Shown piece after piece: positions 52,037-62,952 of a stretch of 64,000 nt of DNA. Origin of the DNA: Pseudomonadota bacterium. GTDB lineage: Bacteria; Desulfobacterota; SM23-61. The stretch's first letter is position 1. Each line of letters begins with the position of its first letter. A program made the translations under genes and the position numbers. The notes beneath the pieces are model-generated. The model was not told where the DNA came from. It saw only the letters and a program-made list of their open reading frames with translations, and made no database searches. The DNA lies in assembly GCA_018819135.1 (NCBI GenBank), contig JAHJQK010000132.1, positions 1 to 64,000 of the forward strand, written 5' to 3'.

Positions 52037-52914
52037 TCAGGTAATCCGGGCCAAGGCCTCCTCATACTCCACCCGATAAAACCAACTCCTCTCCTGCTTC
52101 AAAATCCATCTCCCAGCCGTCTTGATCAAACGGGCCGGAATCAAAAACAACCTCTCCCGAATGGTCTGCATCATCCTTTTAACTTTCTCCTGATGCAAAA
52201 CCCCTTCTTTAAAAAAATTCATCAAATTGTACCCCAGCATCAAAAGCTCAAAATACGCATAATTGCCGGCATACTGATGCGAAATCACCTTGTCCAACCC
52301 AAAACCATAAATCCCCTCTTTAATAAAATTCTCACAGCAAGCCCGCTGATTGTAAAACCTCCACACCTCCTCCGCAACCAGCGGACCATTGGTTACGATG
52401 ACTTGGTAATCATAAAGAACTTCTTCCATCGCCAGAAGCTTCAACTGCTTCTTGGGAAACTCTCCCCTCTTTACTCTCTTCCGAATCACCACCAGCCGCA
52501 GAAGAATTCCTTTCTCCAGCACATACTCCAATTCGCTAACGGCAACGCCCCAACCACCTTCAGACCATCCAAAAAGCGGCTGATGGTCGATTGCACCGGA
52601 AAAGAAACCAGTCCGGCAATCTTCTGAAATACCTTATCTGTAGCCAAAACCTCCGTTTGACTCGGCCGGGGATAACCCAAAAACATCCCGTACAAGAGAC
52701 TCACCAACATCGAACCAACACTGTATTTACAATCCCTGCGCCCTTCGATCTGAACTTCTTGCTCAATCTTCTCATGGATGTGATGGCGTTTAAAAAATTT
52801 CCGGATCAGTCCCGCTCCCCCAAAGCGGGTCAAGTTTTTCCCTGTAAATTCTTCGGTAACGGTCTCTACTTTCTGATTGTCGATCTGATCTTTTTGCGAT
52901 ATACTTTTCTTCAC
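52037..52914 (-). pseudogene. IS1380-family transposase remnant
   Basis: The first part (from 52914) reads TRFGGAGLIRKFFKRHHIHE, SMLVSLLYGMFLGYPRPSQT and QSTISRFLDGL; it then breaks off and, after a deletion of roughly 150 residues and a frame change near 52500, resumes with VVIRKRVKRGEFPKKQLKLL, EEVWRFYNQRACCENFIKEG and AYFELLMLGYNLMNFFKEG. The EEVWRFYNQRA block with its catalytic Glu region identifies IS1380. The DDE core is incomplete. Confidence 0.82.
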
Positions 52915-53186
52915 CTTTTAAGTGCCTCCTCTATAGCGTTTAAGGTCTTGAATCAACCTTATTTTACTATAGTCGGAGGCACTTTCATTTAAAAATATGA
53001 TAGACTCATGCATTTTCTGGGTTTAAATATAAAACATCATAAGGTGAACCCCGAGTCGAACTATACTATTTTGCCAAGGATTTCGAGGCAAGCGAAAAAG
53101 AGTAAAAAGTAAACTTTATTTTGCGGTGTTCCCTTAGTATTGAACAGGCTCAATTAGAGTGATTTGATTTAGAGAGGAGGGTAACG

Positions 53187-55073
53187 ATGAAGGGTAGGAT
53201 AAAAGGTGGGTATATGGGGAAAATATTAAGGGTAGATCTATCCAAGCGGAAGATCACCGAGGAAGATTTGCCGGGTGACGATGTTTTGAAGAAATACATC
53301 GGTTGCTGGGGTCTCAGTTTGAGATACCTCTACGACATGCTGCCTCCAGGGTTTACGCCCGCGGATCCTGAGAATCCTTTGGTGTTTATGACCGCTCCCC
53401 TAACCGGACTCAATCTGCCAGGCGCCACCAACATTACCCTGGCGACCAAGAATTTTGATACGGGATTTACCGTAGGACGTTCCCACACCCACGGCAGGTT
53501 TGGTAATTTCGTGAAGGCGGCTGGCTATGATGGCGTCATTATTACCGGCAAGTCTGAAAAGCCGGTATATCTGTGGATCCATGATGGGCAGGCAGAGCTT
53601 CGTGAGGCCAGTCATCTCTGGGGGAAAACGGACACCCATGAAACGGAGGACGCAATTCAGGGGGAACTGGGCAACCCCCAAATTAGCGTTGCCGCCATCG
53701 GACCCTGCGGAGAAAATTTGGTATACGGTGGCGCCATCATGAATGATAAAAACCACGGGTTTTGCCATTCGGGTGGAGGCTCGGTGATGGGGTCCAAAAG
53801 GCTGAAGGCCATCGCGGTCTATGGGGGAAAACCGGTTCCCGTGGCCGATCCGGAAAAGCTGGCTTCTTTGAGGAAAGAATGGCTGGGAGAGCGTTTGAAG
53901 CATGACGGCAATGTTGGTTGGAAGATCATGAGAAATCAATTTCTCCGAAAAAATGAATATCGGGGCAGGCTGAAGGAGGCTGGTTTTTGTGGTAAGAATT
54001 TCCGCATCAATCAGTTGGTTGATTTTGGCCTGGGCTGGGGTAAGTTTAAATATACGGCTAAACCCTGTCCCCACTGTCCCATCGGTTGTCCTTATGACGT
54101 AGAAATAACGACCGGGCCTCATAAAGGCCATATATCTACTCTGTCGGGTGGGGGTGAGGCTCTGGAAGGCGCAGGTTCGATATTGGAAATTACGGAACCG
54201 GGTGCCTCCATGTATCTCACCGATGTGTATGACCATTTGGGAATCGAGGGGAGCTCGGCGGGTTGTACGATTGCCATGGCCATGGAGGCCTTTGAGAAGG
54301 GTTTAATCACCCAGCAAGATACCGATGGTTTGCACTTGAAATGGGGAGATGACCAAGTGGCAGAGGCCCTGGTGAGGAAGATGGTTCAGCGGGAAGGCTT
54401 TGGCCAAATTCTTGCGAAGGGAATCAAGGAAGCAGCCGAGATTATTGGTGGCGATGCTCCAAGCTTTGCTGTTCATATCAAGGGTTCAGGGATGAATCTT
54501 CACGATTGGAGGAACAGCTGGGGGACCCTCCTGGGGCAAATCGTTAGCAGCGGAGCTGGCTGGCCCGCGCAAGGTGCTGATTTATTTGGTTTTCCTCAGC
54601 CAGACGCTGGATATCCTGAAGCCACCAACCCCTTCGATCATAAGGGGAAACCCATGGAGGCAAGAAAAACAGGAATCGTAAAGTTTCTGAACGACTCCAC
54701 CGGTACTTGCATGCTGATTACCTCGGGCTTCAAGGGTGCGCTGTCGCTCACTGCGGAGACTCTCACCGCCGTTACTGGTTGGGAATGGTCAACGGACGAA
54801 ATGTATGAGATTGGTGAGAGGGTGATGCAATTGGAACGGGCCTTCAATGTAAGGCATGGACTCAAACCGGAAGACGATTGGAATGTCTCAGACAGAACAG
54901 TTTCTGCCCCTCCCGATGGCCCAGCGAAAGGCATGTCCATCAAACCTAACCTGGAGGGCATGGTCAAAGAGTACCACAGACTCATGGGGTGGGATGCGCA
55001 GACCGGGAAACCCCACATATCCACCCTGAAAAGGATAGGCCTTGATGATGTGATAAAGGATTTATGGGGTTAG
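53187..55073 (+). CDS. aor: Aldehyde:ferredoxin oxidoreductase (tungsten-pterin)
   Basis: 628 aa; GAGGAGGG precedes the ATG. The N-terminal domain (MGKILRVDLSKRKITEEDLP, then GPCGENLVYGGAIMNDKN) binds the tungstopterin. Cysteines for the [4Fe-4S] cluster lie in CPHCPIGCPYD (about 293-303, CX2CX3C) with the fourth in DSTGTCMLITS near residue 510. It oxidises aldehydes to acids, or the reverse with low-potential ferredoxin, in the cytoplasm. Length fits the family. It is followed by a TRAP transporter on the same strand, and ferredoxin genes lie 4.5 kb upstream. Confidence 0.94.
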   Translation: MKGRIKGGYMGKILRVDLSKRKITEEDLPGDDVLKKYIGCWGLSLRYLYDMLPPGFTPADPENPLVFMTAPLTGLNLPGATNITLATKNFDTGFTVGRSHTHGRFGNFVKAAGYDGVIITGKSEKPVYLWIHDGQAELREASHLWGKTDTHETEDAIQGELGNPQISVAAIGPCGENLVYGGAIMNDKNHGFCHSGGGSVMGSKRLKAIAVYGGKPVPVADPEKLASLRKEWLGERLKHDGNVGWKIMRNQFLRKNEYRGRLKEAGFCGKNFRINQLVDFGLGWGKFKYTAKPCPHCPIGCPYDVEITTGPHKGHISTLSGGGEALEGAGSILEITEPGASMYLTDVYDHLGIEGSSAGCTIAMAMEAFEKGLITQQDTDGLHLKWGDDQVAEALVRKMVQREGFGQILAKGIKEAAEIIGGDAPSFAVHIKGSGMNLHDWRNSWGTLLGQIVSSGAGWPAQGADLFGFPQPDAGYPEATNPFDHKGKPMEARKTGIVKFLNDSTGTCMLITSGFKGALSLTAETLTAVTGWEWSTDEMYEIGERVMQLERAFNVRHGLKPEDDWNVSDRTVSAPPDGPAKGMSIKPNLEGMVKEYHRLMGWDAQTGKPHISTLKRIGLDDVIKDLWG

Positions 55074-55304
55074 AGTTTCTTTGCGGGGAGACTACTTCAT
55101 ATATTCTCCCTTCTGTTTGCCTTATTGGAGCTTAAGGGGTGGAGGCAAGACTTCTTCTGAGAAGCCTATCTATAAATTCCCGGAAGGCTTGGAGGGACCA
55201 TGGGTAAAGTACATCTCCCTGCCACCTTCTATTATTACGGTGGTGTAAAGACCGGTTTATATTTCCGGTCCAAAGCACAAAAACCAATAGGAAAGGAGAG
55301 AGAA

Positions 55305-56390
55305 ATGGGCAAGACAGGAATACGGGTAGCAGTAAGTTTCTTGGTAGTATTGGGTTTGCTTATGGCCGCAACCATAACACAAGCACAAACACCTAAAGTC
55401 GCTAAGCCCGAGGTCATTCATTGGAAAGGACAGAGCTTTACCGCTTTAAATCCGGTACCTTTTGGTCCCTTTCCCGCAGGGTATGCAGGTGCTTCGGGTG
55501 GATTAAAGATGTGGATGGAGTGGCTAAAGCAGGCCAGTGGCGGGCGTCTGGTGATTGATTGGGCAGAGCCAGGAGCCATTTTCCCCATTACCGAGGCGGA
55601 TATCGCTGTGGGCAAAAATGTGGTTCAGATTGCCTTAACTTACGGGGGCTACTATGCGGGGAGAATACCGGAAAGCGACATAGAAACGAGCGGCGTCTTT
55701 CAATGGGAAAATGAGGCACAGCAGTTTGAATGCCTGCACAAGTATGGGTTGTATGGGGCAATTCAAAAAGCCTACGCCAAGCACAACCTAAAGTGGATCC
55801 CCTTTCACAGTGATGCTATTGTCGGCATAGGAACTACTTTCCCGGCATCCAACCCTGCGTCCGTCAAGGGCAAGAAGATAAGAGCACTTGGTATGTGGTC
55901 ACATTATGTTCATATGCTTGGGGGCAGCCCTGTGTCGCTTCACTGGGGAGAAATATACATGGGCATGAAACTGGGTACCATTGATGGATGGATAGCTGGG
56001 GTTGCCGCCCTGGAGGACCTTAAGCTGAAAGAGGTCACGAAGGGGTGTGTTTATTACCCCAGAATCTCATCAGCCACCACCAGTCTCATAATTAACATGG
56101 ATGCGTTTAAGGCATTGCCTCAAGATTTGCAAGATTTGCTTGATAGAGACAGCCCATATATTACTTACGCCGCGTCCAGTATTTGGAACAATCAGTGTAA
56201 CTGGATTTTGAAGAATTCCGAGAAGAAGTACGGAATGAAACTGTATGCCTGGTCTAAGGAAGATGCAGACCGGCTAATTCAACAGGCTGTGGATGAAATT
56301 TACCCTAAAATAGCGGCCAAAAGCAAAGGGTGCGCGGAGCTGCTGGAAATCGTAAAGAAGCAGATGAAGGACTATGGAAGAATAAAATAA
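55305..56390 (+). CDS. dctP: TRAP transporter solute-binding protein (DctP family), second system
   Basis: 361 aa from Met at 55305, preceded by GGAAAGGAGAGAG; an in-frame Met at 55200 would put 35 residues before the signal peptide (hydrophobic 8-24, cleavage near TQAQT). Binding-fold features include PGAIFPITEADIAVGKNVVQ, KKIRALGMWSHYVHMLGGSP and WGEIYMGMKLGTIDGWIAGV. Tends toward the mannitol/chloroaromatic-type DctP branch; ligand unknown. Confidence 0.92.
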   Translation: MGKTGIRVAVSFLVVLGLLMAATITQAQTPKVAKPEVIHWKGQSFTALNPVPFGPFPAGYAGASGGLKMWMEWLKQASGGRLVIDWAEPGAIFPITEADIAVGKNVVQIALTYGGYYAGRIPESDIETSGVFQWENEAQQFECLHKYGLYGAIQKAYAKHNLKWIPFHSDAIVGIGTTFPASNPASVKGKKIRALGMWSHYVHMLGGSPVSLHWGEIYMGMKLGTIDGWIAGVAALEDLKLKEVTKGCVYYPRISSATTSLIINMDAFKALPQDLQDLLDRDSPYITYAASSIWNNQCNWILKNSEKKYGMKLYAWSKEDADRLIQQAVDEIYPKIAAKSKGCAELLEIVKKQMKDYGRIK

Positions 56391-56502
56391 TCTTAAAAAA
56401 GAGTAAGATATGGATCCTTACATGGGGGGAAAATTATTCCCCCCTATTTTGTGAGTACTTTTTCCAAGATATTTTTCTCTTGGAAAAGAGGGGTGAGTTG
56501 GA

Positions 56503-57021
56503 ATGTTAAAAAAAATATGCCAGAGCATCGATTCTCTAAACGAATGGACCGCAAAGATTGGCTGTTGGCTGATTATTTTTCTCACGTTCCTGGTGACCGT
56601 GGAGGTCATCCTCAGGTATGGGTTTAACAGACCTTCGATATGGATATGGGATGTGAACGTACAGCTTCTCGGCACGATCAGCATTCTCGGCGGAGGATAT
56701 GCTCTCCTCCACGGCTCCCATATTGGGGTAGATGTTATGGTAGAGCGTCTTTCCTCAAGGAAAAGGGCAATCTTAGAACTTGTGACTTCTTCCCTTTTCT
56801 TTTTGGCCGTGGGTGTACTTTTGAAGGAAACGACAGCAGCGGCATGGGTTTCAGTACAAACAAGAGAAAAATACTTCAGCTTTTGGATGCCCCCCATCTA
56901 TCCTTTCAAGGTTGTTATGGCGGCTGGGATCCTTTTCCTTTTGCTTCAGGGGATCGCAAAGTTTATAAGGAACCTCATGATAGTTACTTCTCATGAGGCA
57001 TCAGGGGTAAAACATGAGTGA
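56503..57021 (+). CDS. dctQ: TRAP transporter small permease (DctQ), second system
   Basis: 172 aa with four hydrophobic helices and the DctQ pattern EVILRYGFNRPSIWIWDVNV... GGGYALLHGSHIGVDVMVER. It follows dctP by 112 bp and overlaps dctM by 8 bp. Starts after GAGGGGTGAG. Confidence 0.92.
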   Translation: MLKKICQSIDSLNEWTAKIGCWLIIFLTFLVTVEVILRYGFNRPSIWIWDVNVQLLGTISILGGGYALLHGSHIGVDVMVERLSSRKRAILELVTSSLFFLAVGVLLKETTAAAWVSVQTREKYFSFWMPPIYPFKVVMAAGILFLLLQGIAKFIRNLMIVTSHEASGVKHE

Positions 57022-58336
57022 AATGAGCCATGGGATTATAGGGATTATCATAGGGCTTTCTTTCTTAGGATTATTGGCCACAGGATTTTCCATTGCTTTT
57101 GCCATGCTAACCATTGCCACAGTGGGTTACCTTGTTTTCGTCGGTCCCGAGGCACTCCACGCAATTTTTCCCCTCGCCTTCAATATCATAACGACAGACA
57201 TTTTTATAGCCGTTCCTCTTTTTATCTTTATGGCCAATGTATTTGAAGTTTCAGGCATCGGCGGGCGCATGTACGATGCCATGTATAAATGGATGGCTGG
57301 TTTAAGGGGCGGCCTGGCCATAGGAACTGTATTGATTTGCACTTTGATAGCCGCTATAACCGGATTGGCAGCAACGGGCACAGTAATCGGGGGTCTGTTG
57401 GCATACCCTGAGATGAAAAAACGAGGTTATGATAAAATGATCTCGATAGGGCCGATTATGGCCGGTGGGGCCTTAGGTCCCCTCATTCCCCCCAGCGTTC
57501 CGATGATCATCGTTTCTTGTCTCACCACTGTATCCGCAGGAAAGCTCTTTATGGCGGGGGTTTTCCCCGGAATCATCTGCTCCCTACTTTTTTGTCTCTA
57601 CATAGGGATAAAATGTCTTTACAACAAGAACCTTGCTCCTCCCATTCCCATTGCAGAAAGAGCGAACTGGAAGGAAAAAATTAACTCCCTTTGGGGCCTT
57701 CTACCTCCCATCTTATTAATCTTCTTGGTGTTAGGAGGGATATACCTGGGTGTTTGCACTCCCAGCGAAGCTGGAGGGGTGGGAAGCGCTGGTGCCCTAA
57801 TATGCGCTATTGCCTGCCGTAATCTTACTTGCAGAAAATTACTGATGGCCACGATGAACACCTTTAGAGTGAATGCCATGGTGATGTGGCTTGCGATAGG
57901 AGGTTCGGCCTTTGCCTCCCTTACCGGAATCACAGGGATCAATCGCGGTGTGAGTAACTTTTTGGGCTCATTGTCAATGAGTCCGAATGGAATAGTACTG
58001 GTCATGCTTGGGATTGTGTTTATTTTGGGAATGTTCATAGACATTATTGCCATCGTAATGATTTGTCTTCCTATTATGATGCCGGTAATCATCCAAATAG
58101 GTTTCGATCCCCTATTTTTTGCTTTTCTCTTTACCATGTGTCTCATTATTGGCATATTAACGCCCCCGTTTGGTTATAACCTGTTCTATTTCAAAGGATT
58201 AGGTTATGAAGAAGTATCAATGATGGATATTTATCGAAGTGTCACCCCTTATATTGTGTTAATGACAATTGCTATGATTTTATGCTTGCTATTTCCCCAA
58301 ATACCTCTTTGGCTTCCCAATAAAATGATTAAATAA
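57014..58336 (+). CDS. dctM: TRAP transporter large permease (DctM), second system
   Basis: 440 aa with about twelve helices; DctM signatures IAVPLFIFMANVFEVSGIG, GGALGPLIPPSVPMIIVSCL, CTPSEAGGVGSAGALI and ILTPPFGYNLFYFKGLG. It completes the second dctPQM set. The gene ends 230 bp before an insertion sequence. The AOR gene upstream suggests that the imported compound is an acid or aldehyde precursor; this is inference. Confidence 0.93.
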   Translation: MSEMSHGIIGIIIGLSFLGLLATGFSIAFAMLTIATVGYLVFVGPEALHAIFPLAFNIITTDIFIAVPLFIFMANVFEVSGIGGRMYDAMYKWMAGLRGGLAIGTVLICTLIAAITGLAATGTVIGGLLAYPEMKKRGYDKMISIGPIMAGGALGPLIPPSVPMIIVSCLTTVSAGKLFMAGVFPGIICSLLFCLYIGIKCLYNKNLAPPIPIAERANWKEKINSLWGLLPPILLIFLVLGGIYLGVCTPSEAGGVGSAGALICAIACRNLTCRKLLMATMNTFRVNAMVMWLAIGGSAFASLTGITGINRGVSNFLGSLSMSPNGIVLVMLGIVFILGMFIDIIAIVMICLPIMMPVIIQIGFDPLFFAFLFTMCLIIGILTPPFGYNLFYFKGLGYEEVSMMDIYRSVTPYIVLMTIAMILCLLFPQIPLWLPNKMIK

Positions 58337-58430
58337 ACAGGCTCTTTTCCCCCTTGGGATAAAATGAAGATTTACCGCCAGGAATGCTTGTGATAAAAGG
58401 TTAGGAACTGTTGTGCTATCTTCGGGGTAG

Positions 58431-59380
<950 letters not shown>

Positions 59381-60403
59381 GTTTCGTTTCCCAAGCAGGG
59401 GGAGCATTCGGTAGGGGTTGATCGTCAGTATTGTGGGGCCTTGGGGAAGGTGGCCAATTGTCAAGTGGCGGTCACCCTGGATTTGGGGACTGAGGAATCC
59501 AGTATTCCATTGGATTGGGCTTTGTACCTTCCGGAGGAGTGGGTAGAGGACCCCCAGCGCCGAAAAGAAGCGGGCATACCGGAGGGAATTTCTTTTAAGG
59601 CCAAACCAGAGTTGGCTTTGGAGCTGATCGATGAAGTCCTTGGTTGGGGGCTGCAAAAGCGTGTGGTCCTGAGCGATTCTGGGTATGGGGAATCTTATGA
59701 ATTTCGTCAGGGGTTGCGGGGCAGGGGTTTGGATTATGTTCTCCAGGTGGGAGGGGACCTTACCGCCTGGACGGAGGATCCTCATCCCAAGGAGATGCCC
59801 ACGAAAAGAGGGGGAGAAATTCCTCGCAAGCGGCTTTATGCGAAAGACCTTCCTCCTTACAAAACCCTGAAACAAATCGCCGAAGATCTGTCTTCCAAAG
59901 CCTGGAAAAACGTTACTTGGAGGGAAGGAACGAAAGGGCCCCTTCGGTCCCGATTTGTTCGGATTCTCGTTTGGCCGGCCAATGGGTTGTTGCAGGGAAA
60001 GACGATGAAAGTGAACGCCGAGGAGTTGCTGATCGAATGGCCAGAGGGTTGCGAGGGTCATATGAAATTTTGGTTTTCCAGTCTGGGGCCAAAATGTTCC
60101 TTTCGAAGGCTGGTCCGAACGGCGAAGGGGCGATTTCGGATTGACCAGGATTACCGGGAAATGAAGATGGAAGTGGGGTTGGATCATTTCGAAGGCCGTT
60201 CTTGGCAAGGCTGGCATCATCATGTGACTCTGGTGTCGATGGCCTATTCCTTTTTGGTCCTGGAAAGGATGTCCCATAAAAAAAACTTCTGGGTGGACCT
60301 TGCAGGCTGTCCGCCGGTGGATGCAGAAATTATTGCTGATGTATACAGGCATATGCCCCATCTGCGGTCGGAGAGTTTCCCTCAAGAAAATTCACCCGGA
60401 TGA
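59381..60403 (+). pseudogene. IS701-family transposase, N-terminally truncated
   Basis: Open directly after the IS110 stop, in the same frame: FPKQGEHSVGVDRQYCGALG and KVANCQVAVTLDLGTEESSI, then SDSGYGESYEFRQGLRGRGL and CSFRRLVRTAKGRFRIDQDY with REMKMEVGLDHFEGRSWQGW, ending at 60403. These are the second half of an IS701 DDE transposase; the first Asp-containing third is missing. The junction with IS110 lies between about 59330 and 59381. Confidence 0.85.
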
Positions 60404-60928
60404 CGACTCTTAATACTTAACGTAGTAGTACTAGGAAGAGAGATCAAAGTCCGAGTCGATTGCCCCTCCACACGATTCCCAGAAGACGTGCAAAAACCCA
60501 GGGTCGGACTCCTGACCCTCTCCCTCAAAGTGGCTGACCCCGAAGAGAGAAGTCCCCTGGGCAAAATCTTTGGAGTCGAAGAAGAACTCCAATCCCAAGG
60601 CCTTGATGTGGCAATCAAAAGAATCAACTTCCACAGCATCAGCATCGATCAAATCGACTCCTTCTTCTTCCGCTGCCGTTCGGCTGAGCTCACGACGAAG
60701 CCCAAAACTACCCTCCGATACTGAGGCACGCATCGGGGTAAGAAGAAATCCCAAAAACCCTGATAAGATGGAGAACAGAATCGGACAGCGGGAGAAAGAA
60801 TTCCATCTACGTTCTTGGCCTGCTCTCGCTCCGGCAGGGGGCCCCTGAATATTCGGGAGCTGTTGGAATAGCGCAGGATCCTAAGAAGTTCAGGCGGAGG
60901 AAGAAATTTATCAAAGTTTAAATTTCGA
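60404..60928. other. Gene-poor stretch with a possible decayed gene
   Basis: A plus-strand frame from 60488 to 60724 reads MQKPRVGLLTLSLKVADPEE and RSPLGKIFGVEEELQSQGLD, which looks like the start of an alpha/beta enzyme (the KVGLLTLS pattern occurs in fucose/arabinose-isomerase-like proteins). It degenerates after 60 residues into TTCGGCTGAGCTCACGACGA, a repeat also present at about 24124-24145. No other gene is visible. Confidence 0.35.
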
Positions 60929-60968
60929 TTGACAAGCCCCCTGCTTAATGTTAAAAATTTTTAACATT
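60929..60968 (+). promoter_or_regulatory. Promoter with perfect 22-bp palindromic operator
   Basis: TTGACA (60929-60934), 17 bp, TAAAAA (60952-60957). The -10 region lies inside AATGTTAAAAATTTTTAACA plus TT, a perfect 22-bp palindrome (60947-60968). A dimeric repressor could block this promoter. The operon starts at 61161, giving a leader of about 190 nt; 60969-61160 holds no gene. Confidence 0.5.
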
Positions 60969-61160
60969 TTGGCTCCAGAAAAGAAAGGCTTGCAGTTGTC
61001 AAGAGCATTCCAAAGGTCGGTTTGGACGTGGAGAGTTGCATCTCCGATGTTTTTCGCCCAAGCAGGTTCTTTATCATTCAAAGGGGGGCACTCTTCAAAA
61101 TTTCATTCGAGCTGCGGCCGTAGAAACTAAAGTACATATATCGAAGGAGGAAAGAGCACC

Positions 61161-62414
61161 ATGGGCATGACGATGGCAGAAAAAATCTTGTCCCGAGCCT
61201 CGGGGAAGAAGGAAGTGAAAGCTGGCGAATACGTCACGGCGGAGATCGACATGATCATGACGCATGACGGCTTCGGGGGCATCAGTCAGGCCTTGGAGAA
61301 CATGGGCATAACCAAAGTGGCGGACGCGGAAAAGATCGTCGTCCTTTTGGACCATCAGGTTCCGCCCGGTTCTCTGGTGGCGGCGGAGTTGTACAAGCGA
61401 GTGCGGGATGCGGTCAAAAAGTTTAAGATCAAGTATTGGTATGACTGGAAGACAGGTATATGCCACCAGATCATGCCGGAGAAGGGGCATGTCCTACCCG
61501 GATATTTGATGATTGGGAGTGACTCCCACACCACCACTTATGGAGCTTTGGGAGCGGCGGCCACGGGGCTGGGGTTTTCGGATGCAGCTTATGCCGTAGC
61601 CACCGGGAAACAGTGGTTTCGAGTCCCGGAGACCATAAAATTTATCCTGAAAGGTAAGTTGCCTCGGCGAGTGATGTCCAAGGATGCGTTGTTATTCCTT
61701 GCTGGAAAGTACACGGCAGAGGTGGCCCAGTACAAGGCGGTGGAGTTCACAGGGCCAGGAGCAAGGGAAATGAGCCTGTCCAGCCGCATGACGATGAGCA
61801 ACATGGGGGTAGAGATTGGGGCCAAGTTTGCTTTTTTTGAGGCAGATGAGAAAACATTAGAATTTTTGAAGGGCAGGACAACCAAACCAGTTAGCACTTT
61901 TGGCCCGGATCCGAATGCGGTTTATGAAAAAGTTTATGAAGTGGATCTGTCTGCGCTGGAACCGCAAGTGGCGTTTCCCCATACTGTGGATAAGGTGCGG
62001 CCGATTTCCGAAGGCGGGGATGTGCGGATCGACCAGGCCTTTATCGGTTCGTGTACCAACGCTCGATTGGAAGATCTGCAGGCGGCGGCGGAGGTTCTCC
62101 GGGGCCAGAAGATCCACCCAGAGGTGCGGATGATTGTTACCCCGGCCTCCATGGAGGTTTATCGAGAGGCTATGCACCAAGGTCTTTTTGATATTTTCCT
62201 TGATGCCGGAGCGATCATTCAGAATCCCACCTGTGGGGCCTGTCAGGGAGTTCATACTGGGCTTCTGGCTCCGGGGGAGAGGTGCATCTCTTCAACCAAC
62301 CGGAACTTCAAGGGAAGGATGGGGAGCCCAGAGTCTGAAGTATATCTGGCTTCTCCAGTTACAGTGGCAGCTTCAGCGCTTGCTGGCCGCATTGCGGATC
62401 CGCGACGAGTTTAA
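61161..62414 (+). CDS. Aconitase/3-isopropylmalate dehydratase family, large subunit
   Basis: 417 aa; ATG after GGAGGAAAGAG. [4Fe-4S] aconitase pattern: GSDSHTTTYGALGAAATGLG (about 115-134), FIGSCTNARLEDLQAAAEVL (with the first Cys) and NPTCGACQGVHTGLLAPGER (CX2C). Of the short HacA/LeuC type found in archaea and Desulfobacterota, where the small subunit is separate. Hydrates/dehydrates a 2- or 3-hydroxy tri- or dicarboxylic acid; leucine, homocitrate-like or methylcitrate-like substrates are all possible. First gene of the operon. Confidence 0.9.
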   Translation: MGMTMAEKILSRASGKKEVKAGEYVTAEIDMIMTHDGFGGISQALENMGITKVADAEKIVVLLDHQVPPGSLVAAELYKRVRDAVKKFKIKYWYDWKTGICHQIMPEKGHVLPGYLMIGSDSHTTTYGALGAAATGLGFSDAAYAVATGKQWFRVPETIKFILKGKLPRRVMSKDALLFLAGKYTAEVAQYKAVEFTGPGAREMSLSSRMTMSNMGVEIGAKFAFFEADEKTLEFLKGRTTKPVSTFGPDPNAVYEKVYEVDLSALEPQVAFPHTVDKVRPISEGGDVRIDQAFIGSCTNARLEDLQAAAEVLRGQKIHPEVRMIVTPASMEVYREAMHQGLFDIFLDAGAIIQNPTCGACQGVHTGLLAPGERCISSTNRNFKGRMGSPESEVYLASPVTVAASALAGRIADPRRV

Positions 62415-62425
62415 GGAGGTGGAAT

Positions 62426-62923
62426 ATGGCGATCATTGTGCGGGGGAAGGTATGGAAGTTTGGGGATGATATCAATACGGATTTAATGGATCCCGGTTTT
62501 GCCCGTTCGGGGGGTTGGGAGATGACCCGGAAGTATATCCTTCATATCCATCCCAACTTTAATGCCGAGGTTAAACCCGGGGACATTATTATTGGGGGTC
62601 GGAATTATGGGTGTGGATCGAGCCGGGAGACTGCACCGTCCAACCTCAAAAAATTAGGGATTGGGGCGGTGATTGGCGAGTCCTTTGGGCGGATATTTTT
62701 TCGTAATTGTATTGCCGTAGCGCTCCCCATTCTGCAATGCTCTAAAGTTGGGGAAATGTTTACCGAGGGGGATATGGCGGAGCTGGACTTGGAAAATTCA
62801 GTGGTAAGGAATCTAACCACAGGTCAAGAAAAGAAAGGGGTTCCGCTATCGCTGATGATGATCGAGATTATGTCCAAGGGAGGGATTCTGCAGGCCTTGA
62901 AGGAGACCTTGGACAAAACTTAG
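62426..62923 (+). CDS. Aconitase/3-isopropylmalate dehydratase family, small subunit
   Basis: 165 aa; begins 9 bp after the large-subunit stop with GGAGGTGGAA. IIVRGKVWKFGDDINTDLMD, IIIGGRNYGCGSSRETAPSN (substrate-binding loop with the SxRE motif) and GAVIGESFGRIFFRNCIAVA are diagnostic. A segment that recurs in decayed form at 33178-33330. Confidence 0.93.
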   Translation: MAIIVRGKVWKFGDDINTDLMDPGFARSGGWEMTRKYILHIHPNFNAEVKPGDIIIGGRNYGCGSSRETAPSNLKKLGIGAVIGESFGRIFFRNCIAVALPILQCSKVGEMFTEGDMAELDLENSVVRNLTTGQEKKGVPLSLMMIEIMSKGGILQALKETLDKT

Positions 62924-62952
62924 CCCTATGCCGGGAAAGGAAGAGGGGGAGG

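Noticed and set aside
51830-52627. 265-codon plus-strand ORF over the IS1380 remnant
   Set aside because: Antisense to the recognised transposase pieces; its residues are the mirror of that gene and carry no domain.
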